Source of the DNA: Dunaliella salina
Taxonomy: Eukaryota > Chlorophyta > Chlorophyceae > Chlamydomonadales > Dunaliellaceae
Reading direction: 5' to 3'
NCBI GenBank assembly: GCA_002284615.2
Contig: MU069714.1
Location: 142,047-173,692, forward strand
Length of the DNA stretch: 31,646 bases
In this document: one piece after another, positions 1-10,240 of the stretch
Numbering within the stretch: the first letter of the stretch is position 1
How the letters are laid out: each line of letters opens with the position of its first letter
Program-made: the position numbers and the translations under genes
The notes under the pieces: model-generated
The model's input: the letters and a program-made list of their open reading frames with translations, nothing else
Told to the model about the DNA's origin: nothing
Database searches by the model: none

Positions 1-42
<42 letters not shown>
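1..42. repeat. (CA)n dinucleotide microsatellite
   Basis: The window opens inside an uninterrupted CA tract of about 21 units, so its true left end lies outside. From 43 to 310 I see no gene, RNA or repeat. Confidence 0.95.
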
Positions 43-43
<1 letters not shown>

Positions 44-310
44 CCTCTCAAGTTGCCCCAAGGACTTCTGGCATTGAAACTAGTCTCTTCTGAACACGTT
101 CACTTTTCCTCAAGACCCAGCAGCAATAGGCTATAAGCCCTGCTGGAAAAGCTTGGCATCGAGAAATGTGCATTGCCTTATCTCAGCTGCAGTCCCTCCA
201 GTCAGCGACCTGAGGCACACAGCCAACACCACTTTGACGATGATCGTCGAAATCAAAGCTCCAAGCTAGACCACCCCTCCTTCAGACACACCTAACTGTC
301 AGAGCCTCTA

Positions 311-1421
311 AGTGAGGCTGGGCATGCTACGCAAAAATCGAGGCAGATAATGAAGCAAGCAGATTTCCACCTTTTTTATATGCAGGAAAGCCGGGTAACA
401 TACTTCTGCATTAAAAAAGGTATGGATGGGGCCCAATAAATGGGCCAGGAGCATTTTTTGAGGCATTTCAGGCCATATTTGACCATTTGCAGGTGATAGG
501 GTCCCAAAAAGCGTGCTCTGACCCAAATTTGCCCCATATTTTGGCTTTCGGATAGGTTTTGGGTCAAACCTGACCCAGCGGTGTGAAAAAAACGGGGGTG
601 CGAAATTTGGTCCCAAAGCAATGCAGTGGGTGAGAGTGCCTTCCAGGCAAAAGTGGTGCAAAAATGGAAAGCAAGGAAGCACAGTGTTTGGCCACAGCCT
701 GAGTATGAGGTCTTGCTCATCATCCTCAGGTATGCCTTGCCAAGTTTGGGGGCCCAGGAGTGAATGTGTGCATCCATGGGGTGCGGTCAGAGCTGGGAGC
801 TGTCAAATGATGAGGGGCTCGGGTCAGCCCGCAAGGGCTCACGCTCACTTGACAGACTCGTGCATTCGCATCTAAAGATGAAGCTGGAAAACTCAGACCT
901 ACGTGTGAGGGGCTCCAGAGTTAGCTCCAGAGTTTAGCCACGCCCCAGGGACGCGCATAATCACTCCTGGGCATCCAAACTTGGCAGGGCATACCTGAGG
1001 ATGATGAGCAAGACCTCATGCTCAGGCTGTGGCCAAACACTGTGGTTCCTTGCTTTCCATTTTTGCACCACTTTTGCCTGGAAGGCATTCTCATGCACTG
1101 CAGTGCTTCAGGACCAAATTTTGCACCCTGTTTTTTTTTCACACCGCTGGATCAGGTTTGACCCAAAACCTACCTGAAAGCCAAAATATTGGGCAAATTT
1201 GGGTTAGAGCACGCTTTTTGGGACCCTATCAGCTGCGAATGGTCAAATATGGCCTGAAATGCCTCCAAAAATGCCCCTCGCTCATTCATTGGGCCCCATC
1301 CCCGCTTCTTTAATGCAGGAGTGCCAAGTAAGTCACCCTAGACTAATCTGCATACAAAAAAGTTGGAAAACCGCTTGCTTCATTTCCCCCTTGATTTTTG
1401 CCTAGCATGCCCAGCCTGACT
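311..1421. repeat. Large fold-back: two ~490-bp inverted arms around a ~120-bp centre
   Basis: The left arm (about 311-801) reappears as its reverse complement in the right arm (about 923-1421). The outermost 18 bases, around GGCTGGGCATGCT on the left and AGCATGCCCAGCC on the right, match with one mismatch, and blocks of matching sequence run all the way in to about 801/923. The arms have diverged by many substitutions and small indels, so this is an old structure. The short open frames on both strands are mirror images of each other and show no known domain. No clear target-site duplication is visible outside the arms. It could be a fold-back (MITE-like) transposon or two copies of a repeat inserted head to head. 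Confidence 0.85.
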
Positions 1422-2264
1422 GTAAGTGCTAATGTTGTTGCCTCCAGATTGCGTTTGTCATACATTTTTTATTCTGATTGGTCTTGGAAGTTTGGAAGGT
1501 CACAAAGTCTTATATGAGGACCAGGTTTTCAAAGTGGTGTAAAAAGCCAAAAAAATGGAGGAATAGGGTATCTACATGGTTGAAAAGAAAAGAAGCGTGG
1601 GCAATGAAACCCCCCATCAATCTGCATGGCGGAGTGAGCTGTCAGCTTTATCAGGAAATTCCTGCTTGATGAGCAAGCGCGTCAGTGCCTTCATTACCTT
1701 GGATGCCGCTGTGTGAATTAACTCCATACAAGCATATAGGGGCCTTTGATGAGATGATTCAAGTGAAGAAGAAGAAAAGGAAATTGCAACAAGCAAGCTA
1801 GCAGGAGCCCCACCAAGCAAGCCCGGCACACTCTAAATTTCATGAAGGAGGAGAGATACTTGAGTCGTACGGCCACTATGCGCATGCTGGTGCGTGCTGT
1901 AGTTCAGCTGTGTGCACATGCCACAAGTGAAGGGCGGGAGAAGGGGGGTCCAGGCATTCAGGAGCATGGCGGACAACCCTCCGGCTCCTCACTAGCTCTA
2001 TGTTCTGGCTCTTACCGAGGCTAGCTGTGTCTAGTGTAGGTTTTGAGGGCGCTTCGGTGCTAAAACTTTTGGTCCAGGATTATCCATACGTTTCTGAGAT
2101 ATGGCCAGATCAAGATCTGGATGGATACCAGATGGAGCCTAAAATTGCCTGTTTTGCGTGTGCTCTCAACATTGCTCTCCTATGACTGGAACCAGACGAG
2201 CTTAGGTTCCTATGGTAGCCTTTTTCATGAGCTTTCTCTAACACTGGAGTTCCAGAGGTGCCAG
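1422..2264. other. Non-coding stretch, nothing recognised
   Basis: Only short open frames without recognisable domains, plausible splice chains or codon bias are present. I see no RNA gene. Confidence 0.5.
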
Positions 2265-2610
2265 TAACAGGGCATACGCCTGATCAGCCGTGGCATGAAC
2301 CCTAGTTTTTTACACCTTATCTCCATTCCTGACCATCCACTGCACCAAATCAGGCAATTTTTAGTGATTTGGAGTCGTAATAAAAGAATATCATTGCAAG
2401 AAAAATGGGGTAAAAAGACCTAGTGGTTGGTGAAATACAAAATTTCAGTCATTTCTCTTTGAGAAAATCCACAAAATCCAGCACTTAGGGTGCCAAAAAG
2501 GTCAATTTTTAACCTACTTCTTCCCAAATTTCGAATATGCAGGATGTTATCATAGCATATGGGGGTTGCAAATACAAAAAAAAAAAGAAACGGGAGTGAA
2601 AAATGGTCTC
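2265..2610 (+). repeat. Interspersed non-coding repeat, copy 1 of 3
   Basis: The segment from about GATCAGCCG through the GGTGCCAAAAAGGTCA block to AGGATGTTA is shared, in the same order and orientation, with 3815-4245 and 21625-22085. The three copies differ by many substitutions and small indels. No open frame is conserved between them, so the family looks non-coding, or is the untranslated part of a larger element. Confidence 0.85.
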
Positions 2611-3065
2611 AGCAGGCCCAGAAAATGTTGGGAGAGGCTGCAGCATCTCTTAATGCACGCGGTCTCTGGCTTGCGTAGGCTTTTCTTTTTCTTTTCTTTT
2701 CTTTCCTTTTTCTTTTTCTCTTTCTGCAATACGCACCATAAAGAAAGGTTTAAAGTTTGTCGGAGCTGCTCTTGTATCTTTAAATCCCTGCACGTGCTTT
2801 AAAGGTGAAATTCAGAGTAAATGTGTACGCTGGATACTTATCTACATGCATACAGGGAAGACTCAACTGTCCGTGCTGAGACTAACAGAGGGTCCCACCA
2901 AAATCTTGTAGCTAACCAGGCCCTGGGGGTAACTAAACTAAAGATGTTAGGGCGGCCTGTCAGCCATTCGTCCAAAGATGCACCTTGACCTCCTGTGACC
3001 AACCCATCCTGTCAACCCCTTCCCCAGACCCCATTTCTTGAAAAGAACAAAAACTCAATAGGCAA
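2611..3065. other. Non-coding stretch with a pyrimidine-rich tract
   Basis: The segment 2680-2727 is an almost pure CTTTT/CTTTTT tract, like the 3' tails of the LINE copies further right. It may be the tail of another, unrecognisable insertion. Nothing else is identifiable. Confidence 0.5.
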
Positions 3066-3400
3066 TGAAAGCACAAATGCACGTCCATCTTGTTGGTGTA
3101 AAATGCTGTGAAGACACGCGGCCCAAGAAAAAAGCTCGATGCCTCCAAGCAGCAGCACCGCAATCCGTGTCGCCATCTTCCAAGGGCCTCTGCTCAAGTT
3201 ACCCTCCATACAATTATGTTAGGTGTGAGCAGGGGCATCCACACCCCTGACACTTTGGATCTTTCTGAAGAGCTTGGTCTTTACACTCATGCACTTGCTT
3301 GCAGCTATGCCCTTACGCAACGCTCATACACACCCAGATTCCCTTGTGCCCTCACTGCACACAACCCTGGTCACGGACTATGCACCCATAATGCTAGGCT
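3066..3400 (+). pseudogene. LINE fragment: 3' end of the restriction-like endonuclease region
   Basis: Translation in two frames gives HVHLVGVKCCEDTRP followed, after a frameshift near 3128, by LDASKQQHR and then IMLGVSRGIHT and EELGL. These line up with the C-terminal part of the nuclease frames of copy 2 (HVHLIEIKFCEDTRP, NAAKQQH, LGVGGTIYT) and copy 4 (17210-17650). The catalytic Glu of the ExK motif is replaced by Gly, and the reading frame is broken. This is an old, 5'-truncated copy on the same strand as the other copies. Confidence 0.8.
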
Positions 3401-3585
3401 CTAGCAGGAGGCACTCGCGCCTGTGTGATAGATCTGTTGGACATTGGCCCAAGGATCACCTTCCGCTGGAGAGCTCGTGCACTTGCTTGCAGCTATGCCC
3501 TTACGCAACGCTCGTACACACCCAGATTCCCATTGTGCCCTCACTGCACACAACCGGGAGGTCACGGCCTGTGCACCAATGAGGC
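3208..3585 (+). repeat. 188-bp direct duplication within the LINE fragment
   Basis: A block starting GCACTTGCTTGCAGCTATGC at 3291 recurs at 3479, and about 100 bases after each start are nearly identical. Weaker matching extends upstream to the AATTATGTTAGG / ATAATGCTAGG pair near 3212 and 3390. The offset is 188 bp, so the unit was duplicated in tandem after insertion. Confidence 0.85.
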
Positions 3586-3732
3586 TTATCCTGCGCATTC
3601 ATTTTATGCACAGCCTATGAATGCGCTCATTATATACAGGATTATCCTGTGTATGGACAGAGGTATTACACCCTGAGCAAGGTGACCGCGCTTGTTACTC
3701 TTTGTGCTCAGCATAAAACGATAGCCCTTGTA

Positions 3733-3757
3733 ATAAGTTTTGTAATACAAAACTTAT
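3733..3757. repeat. Short AT-rich perfect palindrome
   Basis: ATAAGTTTTGTA and its exact reverse complement flank a single base (12-bp arms). It could form a hairpin or cruciform. No gene or terminator context is visible, so the role is unknown. Confidence 0.7.
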
Positions 3758-3814
3758 AAGTTTTCTATAGCTGCTGAATTTAAAAATTCACACATAAGGC
3801 CACTTCTGCTATTT

Positions 3815-4245
3815 GCCCAAACGTGAACCCTACTTTTCGAGCAAGCACCCACCATGTCTGACCAGTGACTGTACCCAATTTGGTGATTTTTAATGATTTG
3901 GCGTCCTTGAAACAAAAAAAAATATCATTACAAAAAAAAAGGAGTGAAAAGACCCAATGGTTGGTCAGATACTGAATTCCAGCCATTTCCCTTTGAGAAA
4001 ATAAAGCACTAGGGGTGCCAAAAAGGTCATTTTTTGACCTCCTGCATTCCCAATTTTGAATACGCAAGATGTTAGCATTCCACATAAGGGTTATTAAGAA
4101 AATATTTTTGGTACCAAGGTGGAGCTATGGGCCATTTTAGGGTGATCTGAGGCTAGGAGAGTGATCTGGGGTCAACCGATTTTCATCAATTTTTTGTGTT
4201 TTTCATATGTATTATAAAGGTTGGCCTGGTCAGATTTGGAAGATA
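3815..4245 (+). repeat. Interspersed non-coding repeat, copy 2 of 3
   Basis: This copy carries the same ordered blocks as the copy at 21625-22085: ATTTGGTGATTTT, GTGAAAAGACCCA, GGGGTGCCAAAAAGGTCA and GTGATCTGGGGTC. It extends further right than copy 1, sharing the GGTGATCTGAGGC block and the following sequence to about 4245 with copy 3. Confidence 0.85.
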
Positions 4246-5029
4246 TTGGAGGGAAAGAACATTTAAAGGAACTTGGGCCTGTCGCCCACCGCTGGATTTC
4301 GCACACGTTGAGAAGGGTCATAAATGGGAGCATGCACTTGCATGAAGCAAGCAACATTTCATTGCACACGCCACGCCACCACAAAAATCGTCCAGGCAAA
4401 GGTACCTGCAGGTCGAGTAGAAGCTTGCATGCTCTATACCGTCACGCTTGTGCTTGGGCAAGTCTTTTTTTTTAGGTGCCTGTGTGCACATGCAACTCCT
4501 GTGAACAGAGGGCAGCCTGTAGTGTCAGGGCTATGATAATAAAATAAAATCCACACCAGCCAGCGCATGTGCCCCCCTTGCAGTGCCTCCTCCTGCGCCT
4601 ATGCCTGCCCCACTATGCTTGTGCCCGTGCCTGTAATGCCTGTGCCTCAGGAAGTACGTCTTTTTGTGTTCACGCTCGGCACGAATTCTCACTCCCGGAT
4701 GGGCCGTGTGTGCCAGTGCCACAGTCACTGTGTTTGTTACCTGTCGTGCCTTGAACACTGCCACATTGCTCCTGTGCCATGCTGCAGGAGCAATTGCAGG
4801 TTTACTCCTGCAGTGCCTGAGGTGCCTGTTGTGCCATGCAGCATGCTTGTGCCTCCACAGCACTTGTCAACCTTGCCCCACAACAAGGATGGAACACATC
4901 CTCAATCCAAAAGATCATTGCCTACAAAAGCAATGAAGCAACACCCTCCCAGATTACCGTCCTATCAAGAACACACATGTGAACGGCCTTACCAACACCA
5001 GCCAGGGTGGGCAACAGCCTGATCACACC
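4246..5029. other. Unassigned stretch, Cys/Val/Pro-coding low-complexity sequence
   Basis: Between about 4560 and 4870 the sequence is made of variations on TGTGCC/CCTGTGCCT. This gives Cys-, Val- and Pro-rich open frames on both strands and looks like a degenerate short repeat rather than a gene. From about 4890 it grades into A/C-rich sequence that resembles the LINE body. No domain is recognisable. Confidence 0.4.
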
Positions 5030-5668
5030 CAGGTTTTTTAACGAGCAAGCCCCCAACCCAGCTTCATCCCCCCCACTCAAGCAGTGCCACCGCCATAGCC
5101 TCGCTCTACATCTTACCACACCCATGAGCATACCGGACGACGCCTTAGACATAAAGTACTTCATCCTACACCCATAAATCGTCCTGAACACAACAAGTTG
5201 CAAATGTAATGGAAATGCATTCACTGGAGGGGCCGCTCAGCAGAAGAACTCGCTCCAATTCTATACTCAGCATCACTCCCACACAAGCACTCCACCCCCC
5301 TAGAAACGGACCCACTGCGAGTCTGGATAACCTGGCTCTTGCCGGATAAGATACTACTGCAGAAGGGCCACCCAGCAAACGCAAACACTCAGCATTGAGA
5401 AATAACCCTTCTTCCATGTCCCAACTCAGCCAGGCTAGCCCAAATGATAGCACTTCACATGCTTGTCTGAGCACTGCTCACCACTTCCCTACGCAGCCCA
5501 ACCCCCAAGCACAAACCATTAACATCTGAAAGACAATTTCCTCAGCCCTTAGACACTAACCCATACTCCGCACAGCCTAGACACTTAAACGAACAGACCC
5601 AGAAAGAAGAGGCAACAACTGCTCCACACAGAGAGGTCATTTCCCCAGCTATCCACTCTCTAAGCTCA
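5030..5668 (+). pseudogene. Probable decayed 5' part of LINE copy 1
   Basis: This stretch has the same A/C-rich base composition as the coding part of the LINE. It runs without a visible break into sequence at 5669 that is homologous to copy 2. Conceptual translation on + is rich in Ser, Thr, Pro and Gln and is broken by many stops. It is not present in the other copies, so the assignment rests on continuity and composition only. Confidence 0.35.
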
Positions 5669-5790
5669 CTTTCCCAAGGCCCAAGCATCTGGACTATGAG
5701 GAAAGCACAGCTAGGAAACTTTCTGAAGAAACTACTGCTAGCCATGCTATCAGTTCTATCTTCTTTCATGGTTTAGGCGTTACTCACATA

Positions 5791-6783
5791 GATGATTGGA
5801 AAATTTGCGCAGAGAACAAGAAAGAACAATCAACTTCCCCCACCACCTCCAAGTGCAATATCACACCCATTACACACCTTCAGGTGGTCATTGAAAAATG
5901 GGCCCTACCACTATTTAAACAAGCTAAGCTTATGCCTGAAAATGTCTCACCTGCTGCTTGCACTGATACCTGGAAATGCCTCACCTGCTGCTCGCACTTG
6001 AAGTTGGCCCTGAGACACGCCTCTTAAGGCAGCGGTCCTTGTGTCTGCTGTTTCTTGCCTTGGTGTGTAGGGGCTGTCATGCTCAGATCATGTTCTGTAA
6101 GATGTACTGACTTGGCAACACGAATCACATAGAGGTCCAGAGAAAGTCATCACCCAAAACCCCCCTATAACAACCTAACTAATTGGTCACCAACAGTAAA
6201 ATTGACACAACACTAAATGAGCGTGTCAGGGCGTGTGTGTCTTGTGTGTGCCCCTTTTTCTCTCTCTCTCCCTTTGGACTTGCGCTTGCCGTTTTGCCAT
6301 TTTTACCTTTGCCCAGCACCTTTGTCCTTCCTTGTGGGCTTTGCCTGCCTTCACACCTGTCCTCCCTTGTGGACTTTGCTTGCCTTTGCATCTGTCCTTC
6401 CTTGTTGGCCTTGCTTGTTTGGTTCTGTCGTAGGAGCCCCAGCTTTTTCACTGGCATCTTTTTTCATATAGGATCTCAGGCCCTTATGGGAATCACTATT
6501 TCCTTGGTTGCTGTAACAAAAACAAAAAAAACTGATGTTGAGTGTACCTGGTGCCAAGTATGCTATTACTACCAAAATTGTTATTAAAAGTGGAACCAAG
6601 CATCCACTTCCTGATATGTATGTTTGTGATGTGTGCCACCAGACGTACCATGGGGAATGCATGAAGGAATTTGGATGCTACTCAGATGAGCAAAGACAAA
6701 AAATTAAAACAGCTGACACATGGCATGTCCCACCTGTGCAAGCCTTAGTGATGCCCAAACAATTAAAGAGAGCAGCAGGCTAA
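5791..6783 (+). pseudogene. PHD-finger region of LINE copy 1 (interrupted)
   Basis: The sequence before 5967 and after 6537 matches the continuous PHD-coding region of copy 2. After the interruption the translation shows CDVCHQTYHGECMKE and GCYSDEQRQ, as in copy 2. The first Cys pair is in another frame (VECTWCQVC), and the last Cys pair is lost to a one-base deletion near 6722 (TGGCATG against TGGGCATG in copy 2). PHD fingers usually bind histone H3 tails; in a retrotransposon that could guide integration, but this is inference. The copy is clearly dead. Confidence 0.8.
5968..6536. mobile_element. ~569-bp insertion inside the PHD region, A-rich end, 6-bp flanking repeat
   Basis: Relative to copy 2, copy 1 has about 569 extra bases. 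ACTGAT occurs just before (5962-5967) and at the end (6531-6536) of the insert, and the second ACTGAT is preceded by the A-rich run AACAAAAACAAAAAAA, as expected for a retroposed sequence. The first ~30 bases repeat the local host sequence (TCACCTGCTGCT), so a local duplication is also involved. The interior holds three diverged ~35-bp units (about 6320-6425, TGTCCTTCCTTGTGG type). No protein domain is recognised. Confidence 0.6.
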
Positions 6784-7200
6784 AGAAGAACTGAGGAGGG
6801 TCTCTTGGAAGTCCTCCTGGGAATCAGAGGATTTACAGGAGACATGGCCTAAATTTGAAGAGTGTTTACTGAAGTTCAAAGCACAACAGAGCAAACCTAA
6901 CCTCTTCACACCTACAGCATATTTTACCCCCCACCCCAAATCTTGAAAGGTAGGGATTTGGAAAACCCCGATGCAAACAATGTGTGGCAGCAGAAACTGG
7001 ACATAGAATTGCGCCATAAAATCATTTGGTACAAACCCCACTAATCCTCAAGCAGACATTACACCTACAGGCTCATGCAAACATTGGCTACACAAGGTAG
7101 ACCTCGTGAAGCACATGTATCAGCAACCCCCTTATCCAGCATCATCAGACACAGGATCCCACAGCCCCTCCTACTCCATCCCCCCTCATTCTCCCAGAAA

Positions 7201-7850
7201 CTTACATGGCACACATGGCTTGCATACATAATACGCAAGGCAAATGTGTTGTTTTAACATCCCCTAACCACTTCCAAATCCTCTACAGGGCTTTTTATGG
7301 GGCCAAGCTCGCTGGCATGCATGAGAAAATGACACCAGCTCCAGGCAGCTTTGCTACTGATCTGCGAGGGCTTCTTTCAAAGCACGCTGATCTCCTCCTG
7401 CTCGGCACCTACTGGCCATCTGGCAGCTCTCATGGAGCTCTAACTGACAGGATCGAAATGCAACAGCACATCAAGACTTTTCTGGACACCCATAGCAATT
7501 GCACCCCTCTGATGATTGGGGACATGAACGCTACGGTTCAAGATGCTGACCGCACCAGCAATGTGTCCTACCATGCTGACAAAATGTACCATGAATTCCT
7601 TCTCTCTAACAATCTATCCCTCTTTACACCATGAAATATTGCTTGATACTAATATCCATGCAAGGAATACACCTGCAGACCCTGGACCCATTTGATCTAC
7701 ACATATGGCCGCATTGATGATGTCATATTACCCTTTGAGTGTGCCTGTAATACTCCCCCATGTTACACTGACGAGCTAGGCTCCCTCAGCGATCATGTCC
7801 CACTCATTGCCGACATACCTCGAAGCGCCCTTAGCATCCACATTCCTTTT
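7201..7850 (+). pseudogene. APE-type (EEP) endonuclease domain of LINE copy 1
   Basis: The frame from 7206 begins MAHMACIHNTQGK and contains HADLLLLGTYWPSGS, then LMIGDMNATVQDADRTS. After a stop at 7632 and a frame change it continues with YTYGRIDDVILP and LGSLSDHVPLIADI. These match the ordered motifs of exonuclease/endonuclease/phosphatase LINE endonucleases: GDxNA, R-I-D-D and SDHxP. Such enzymes nick target DNA to prime reverse transcription. The early Glu-Thr-His motif is not evident (LGTYW occupies its place). The internal stop and frameshift make this copy inactive. Confidence 0.85.
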
Positions 7851-7851
7851 C

Positions 7852-8880
7852 TTAAAGAATCACAAATTGCCTGTCAGAGCCCACAGAAAGTCCTCGTTTG
7901 CCCCAGCTCAGACTCAGACAGGACAGCTCTTGTGCATTCCTTGCAAGACCCAGCGAAAATTTGCTGCAAACCCTTGACCCAGCCTTTACAGAAGTAATTG
8001 AGTTTTTAGATAACCTTACAAACACACCTGCCAAACAAACCAAAAAACTTGAAACACTCTGCAATGAACAGGCCTCCGATACAGTTGAAACGCTGGCAGA
8101 AGGCATCTCTAGCCTCATTCACTCCTCGTACCAAGTAGCATTGAAAGTGTGCAACACCAAAACTACCTCCTCGGACCACAACCCAAGGATTACAAGCAAT
8201 AAATGGCGCAACCTGAAAAAGAACCTTTCCTTGATCAGGAACATCCAGTCTCAGCTGACCTCCCTGCCATCAACACAACTGACTGCACTTCCACCATTTT
8301 GAAGCAAAATAGGGGAAATGCAAATCTCATTAAAGCCATCTCCAAACTGAACAGTCTTCAACTGGACATCCCTCCTCTTTCACAACTACAAGAGCTCTCT
8401 GAGAGCACTAAACAAGCCATAACTTACATGATAGATGAAACACGCAATAAAACCAACTTCAACATTGCTCGTAAAAAGATGCCCAAAACAATCAATACAA
8501 ACCCCAAACAAGCACACAAGGAAACCTTCAAAGACAGAAATTTGCAACCAAGAACAGGTCTCCAAGCACTCCGAGATCTAGAGACAGGTAATATTGAAAC
8601 TGAACCAACCAAACAGGCACAAATTGTTGAACACTATTACACACAGGCCATGAAGGCAGTAAATATCAAACATGGCAAATATCTTCCACACGAAGCCCCT
8701 CGCAATTCTCCCTGGGAGCAGACCAATCACTCTCTCCCTGTGCCAGACCCATTTACTCTACAATCAAAGATCACACAAGACAAATCAGATGGGAAGGATC
8801 AAAGAGACTGGCTCCATTCCAAAATCATGGACAAAAGTGCCTTTAATGGATGCATCAAAACCCTAGTAACAACAAATCTC
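7852..8880 (+). pseudogene. Linker between APE and RT of LINE copy 1
   Basis: Two overlapping frames (about 7898-8302 and 8203-8898) contain LDPAFTEVIEFLDNLTN, WRNLKKNLSLI, HKETFKDRNL and PLPVPDPFT-type sequence. The region is mostly helical and hydrophilic, as is usual between the endonuclease and RT of LINEs. A frameshift near 8290 separates the halves. I recognise no catalytic motif. Confidence 0.6.
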
Positions 8881-9101
8881 CAGGACCAGATGGCATAGTG
8901 AACAAGATCCTTAGAATGCTCTCCCCCGAAATCCGAGAGAGCATTCATAAGCTCTTCATCATCATGTGGGCTGCGCGCCTCACCCCAGTGTCTTGGAAAA
9001 TCAGTGAGACTATCCTCATTGACAAAAAAAAAGGAGAGGAGACAGATATATCCTCCTACAGGCCCATTGGACTAGCCAACACGCTCTACAAACTCTGGAC
9101 G
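8850..9101 (+). pseudogene. Reverse transcriptase N-terminal part, truncated
   Basis: The frame reads NNKSPGPDGIVNKIL, then VSWKISETILIDKKKG and SYRPIGLANTLYKLWT. These are the diagnostic RT blocks 1 and 2a of LINEs (KSPGPDG; YRPI.L). The protein should continue into block A and the YxDD catalytic block, but at 9102 the sequence switches to the 5' region of copy 2. The RT is therefore inactive; no YxDD motif was found anywhere in the window. Confidence 0.9.
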
Positions 9102-9362
9102 CTTTCCCAAGGCCTGAACATCTGGAATTATAGAGAAAACACAGTTAAGAAACTTGCTAAAGAAGCTGCTGCTACTTTTGCTATCAGTTCTACCTTCTAT
9201 CAAAATTTAGACATTATTCACATAGATGATTGGAAATTTTCTGCAGAGAACAATAAAGAACAATCAAGCTCACCCGCGCACCTCCAAGTGCAATATCACT
9301 AACATTACGCTCCTATGGTCATTGAGAAGTAGGCCCTGCCACTATTCAAACAAGCTAACCTT

Positions 9363-10193
9363 GTGCCTGAAGATGTCTCACCTGCTGCTCGTACTGTTAT
9401 TGAGTGTGCCTGCTGCCAAATATGCAATTACTACAAAAGTTATGAAATCGGAACCTTGGAGGATCCATTTCCTGACATGTATACTTGTGATGTTTGCCAC
9501 CGGACGTACCATTGGGAATGCATGAAGGAACTTGGATGCTACTCGGATGAGCAAAGACAAGAAATTGCAACAGCTTACACATGGGCATGTCCCGCCTGTG
9601 CAAGCCTAAATGATGCCCAAAAAATTGAAAGAGAGCGGCAGACTAAACAAGAACTCAGGAGGGTCACATGGAAGCCAACCTGGGAATCAGAAGATCTACA
9701 GGAGACATGGCCCAAATTTAAAGACCGTTTGCTTAAGTTCAAAGCACAACAGAGCGAGCCCAACCTTTCAACACCCACAGTAGATTCTACCCTCTCAAAC
9801 CTTGAAAGACAGGGCCTTGAAAAACCTAATGAAAAAAATGTATGGCAGCAGAAAATGGACACAGAATTGCGTAACAAAATTACATTTGATACAAACCCCC
9901 CGAACCCACTAGCAGGTTTAAAACCTACAGGCTCATGCAAACACTGGCTGCGCGAGGTTGACCGTATGAAGTACACGGAGCAGCAATCCCCTAATGTAGC
10001 ATCACTTAACACAGGATCCCACAGCCATTCCCCTCCTACTCCTTCCCCCCTCACTCTACCAGGAATATACACGGCGCACATGGCTTGCATTTACAATACG
10101 CAAGGCAAGTATGTTGGTATGATATCCCGAAACCGCTTCCAAATCTTCTACAGGGCTCTTTATAGGGCCAAGCTGGCATGCACAAAAAAATAG
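9363..10193 (+). CDS. PHD-finger protein region of the LINE (copy 2, intact frame)
   Basis: This open frame of about 276 residues is part of the retrotransposon polyprotein; the first residue is arbitrary because the true start is unclear. A PHD finger of the C4HC3 type lies at about residues 18-79: C18-x2-C21, C42-x2-C45, H50-x2-C53 and C76-x2-C79, with the hallmark Trp (W74) two residues before the last Cys pair. Residues 90-220 are charged and helical (ETWPKFKDRLLKFKAQQ). Residues 225-250 are Ser/Pro/His-rich. From about residue 235 the APE domain starts (IYTAHMACIYNTQGKYVG) and stops after 40 residues because of a small deletion near 10180. PHD fingers bind histone tails; a role in choosing chromatin targets is inference. 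Confidence 0.8.
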   Translation: MPEDVSPAARTVIECACCQICNYYKSYEIGTLEDPFPDMYTCDVCHRTYHWECMKELGCYSDEQRQEIATAYTWACPACASLNDAQKIERERQTKQELRRVTWKPTWESEDLQETWPKFKDRLLKFKAQQSEPNLSTPTVDSTLSNLERQGLEKPNEKNVWQQKMDTELRNKITFDTNPPNPLAGLKPTGSCKHWLREVDRMKYTEQQSPNVASLNTGSHSHSPPTPSPLTLPGIYTAHMACIYNTQGKYVGMISRNRFQIFYRALYRAKLACTKK

Positions 10194-10240
10194 CACCAGC
10201 TCCTGGCAGCTTTGCTACTGAGCTGCAAGGGCTCCTTTCC

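Larger units (their letters stand above)
5669..9101 (+). mobile_element. Non-LTR retrotransposon copy 1 (5' two-thirds, RT truncated)
   Basis: The order on + is: an N-terminal region, a PHD finger (broken by an insertion and a frameshift), an APE/EEP endonuclease, a linker, and the beginning of a reverse transcriptase. The copy ends abruptly after the RT YRPIGL block, where sequence matching the 5' part of copy 2 starts at CTTTCCCAAGGCC. It is homologous to copy 2 from 5669 to about 7373 and carries the APE and RT-start segments that copy 2 lost. Several frameshifts and stops make it non-functional. The endonuclease, RT start and downstream RLE of the sister copies point to the Dualen/RandI-type LINE lineage. 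Confidence 0.85.

Noticed and set aside
4567..5022. 151-residue Cys/Val/Pro-rich frame on +
   Set aside because: It is made of degenerate short repeats, has no regular Cys spacing, and runs into LINE-like sequence with no splice or start support.
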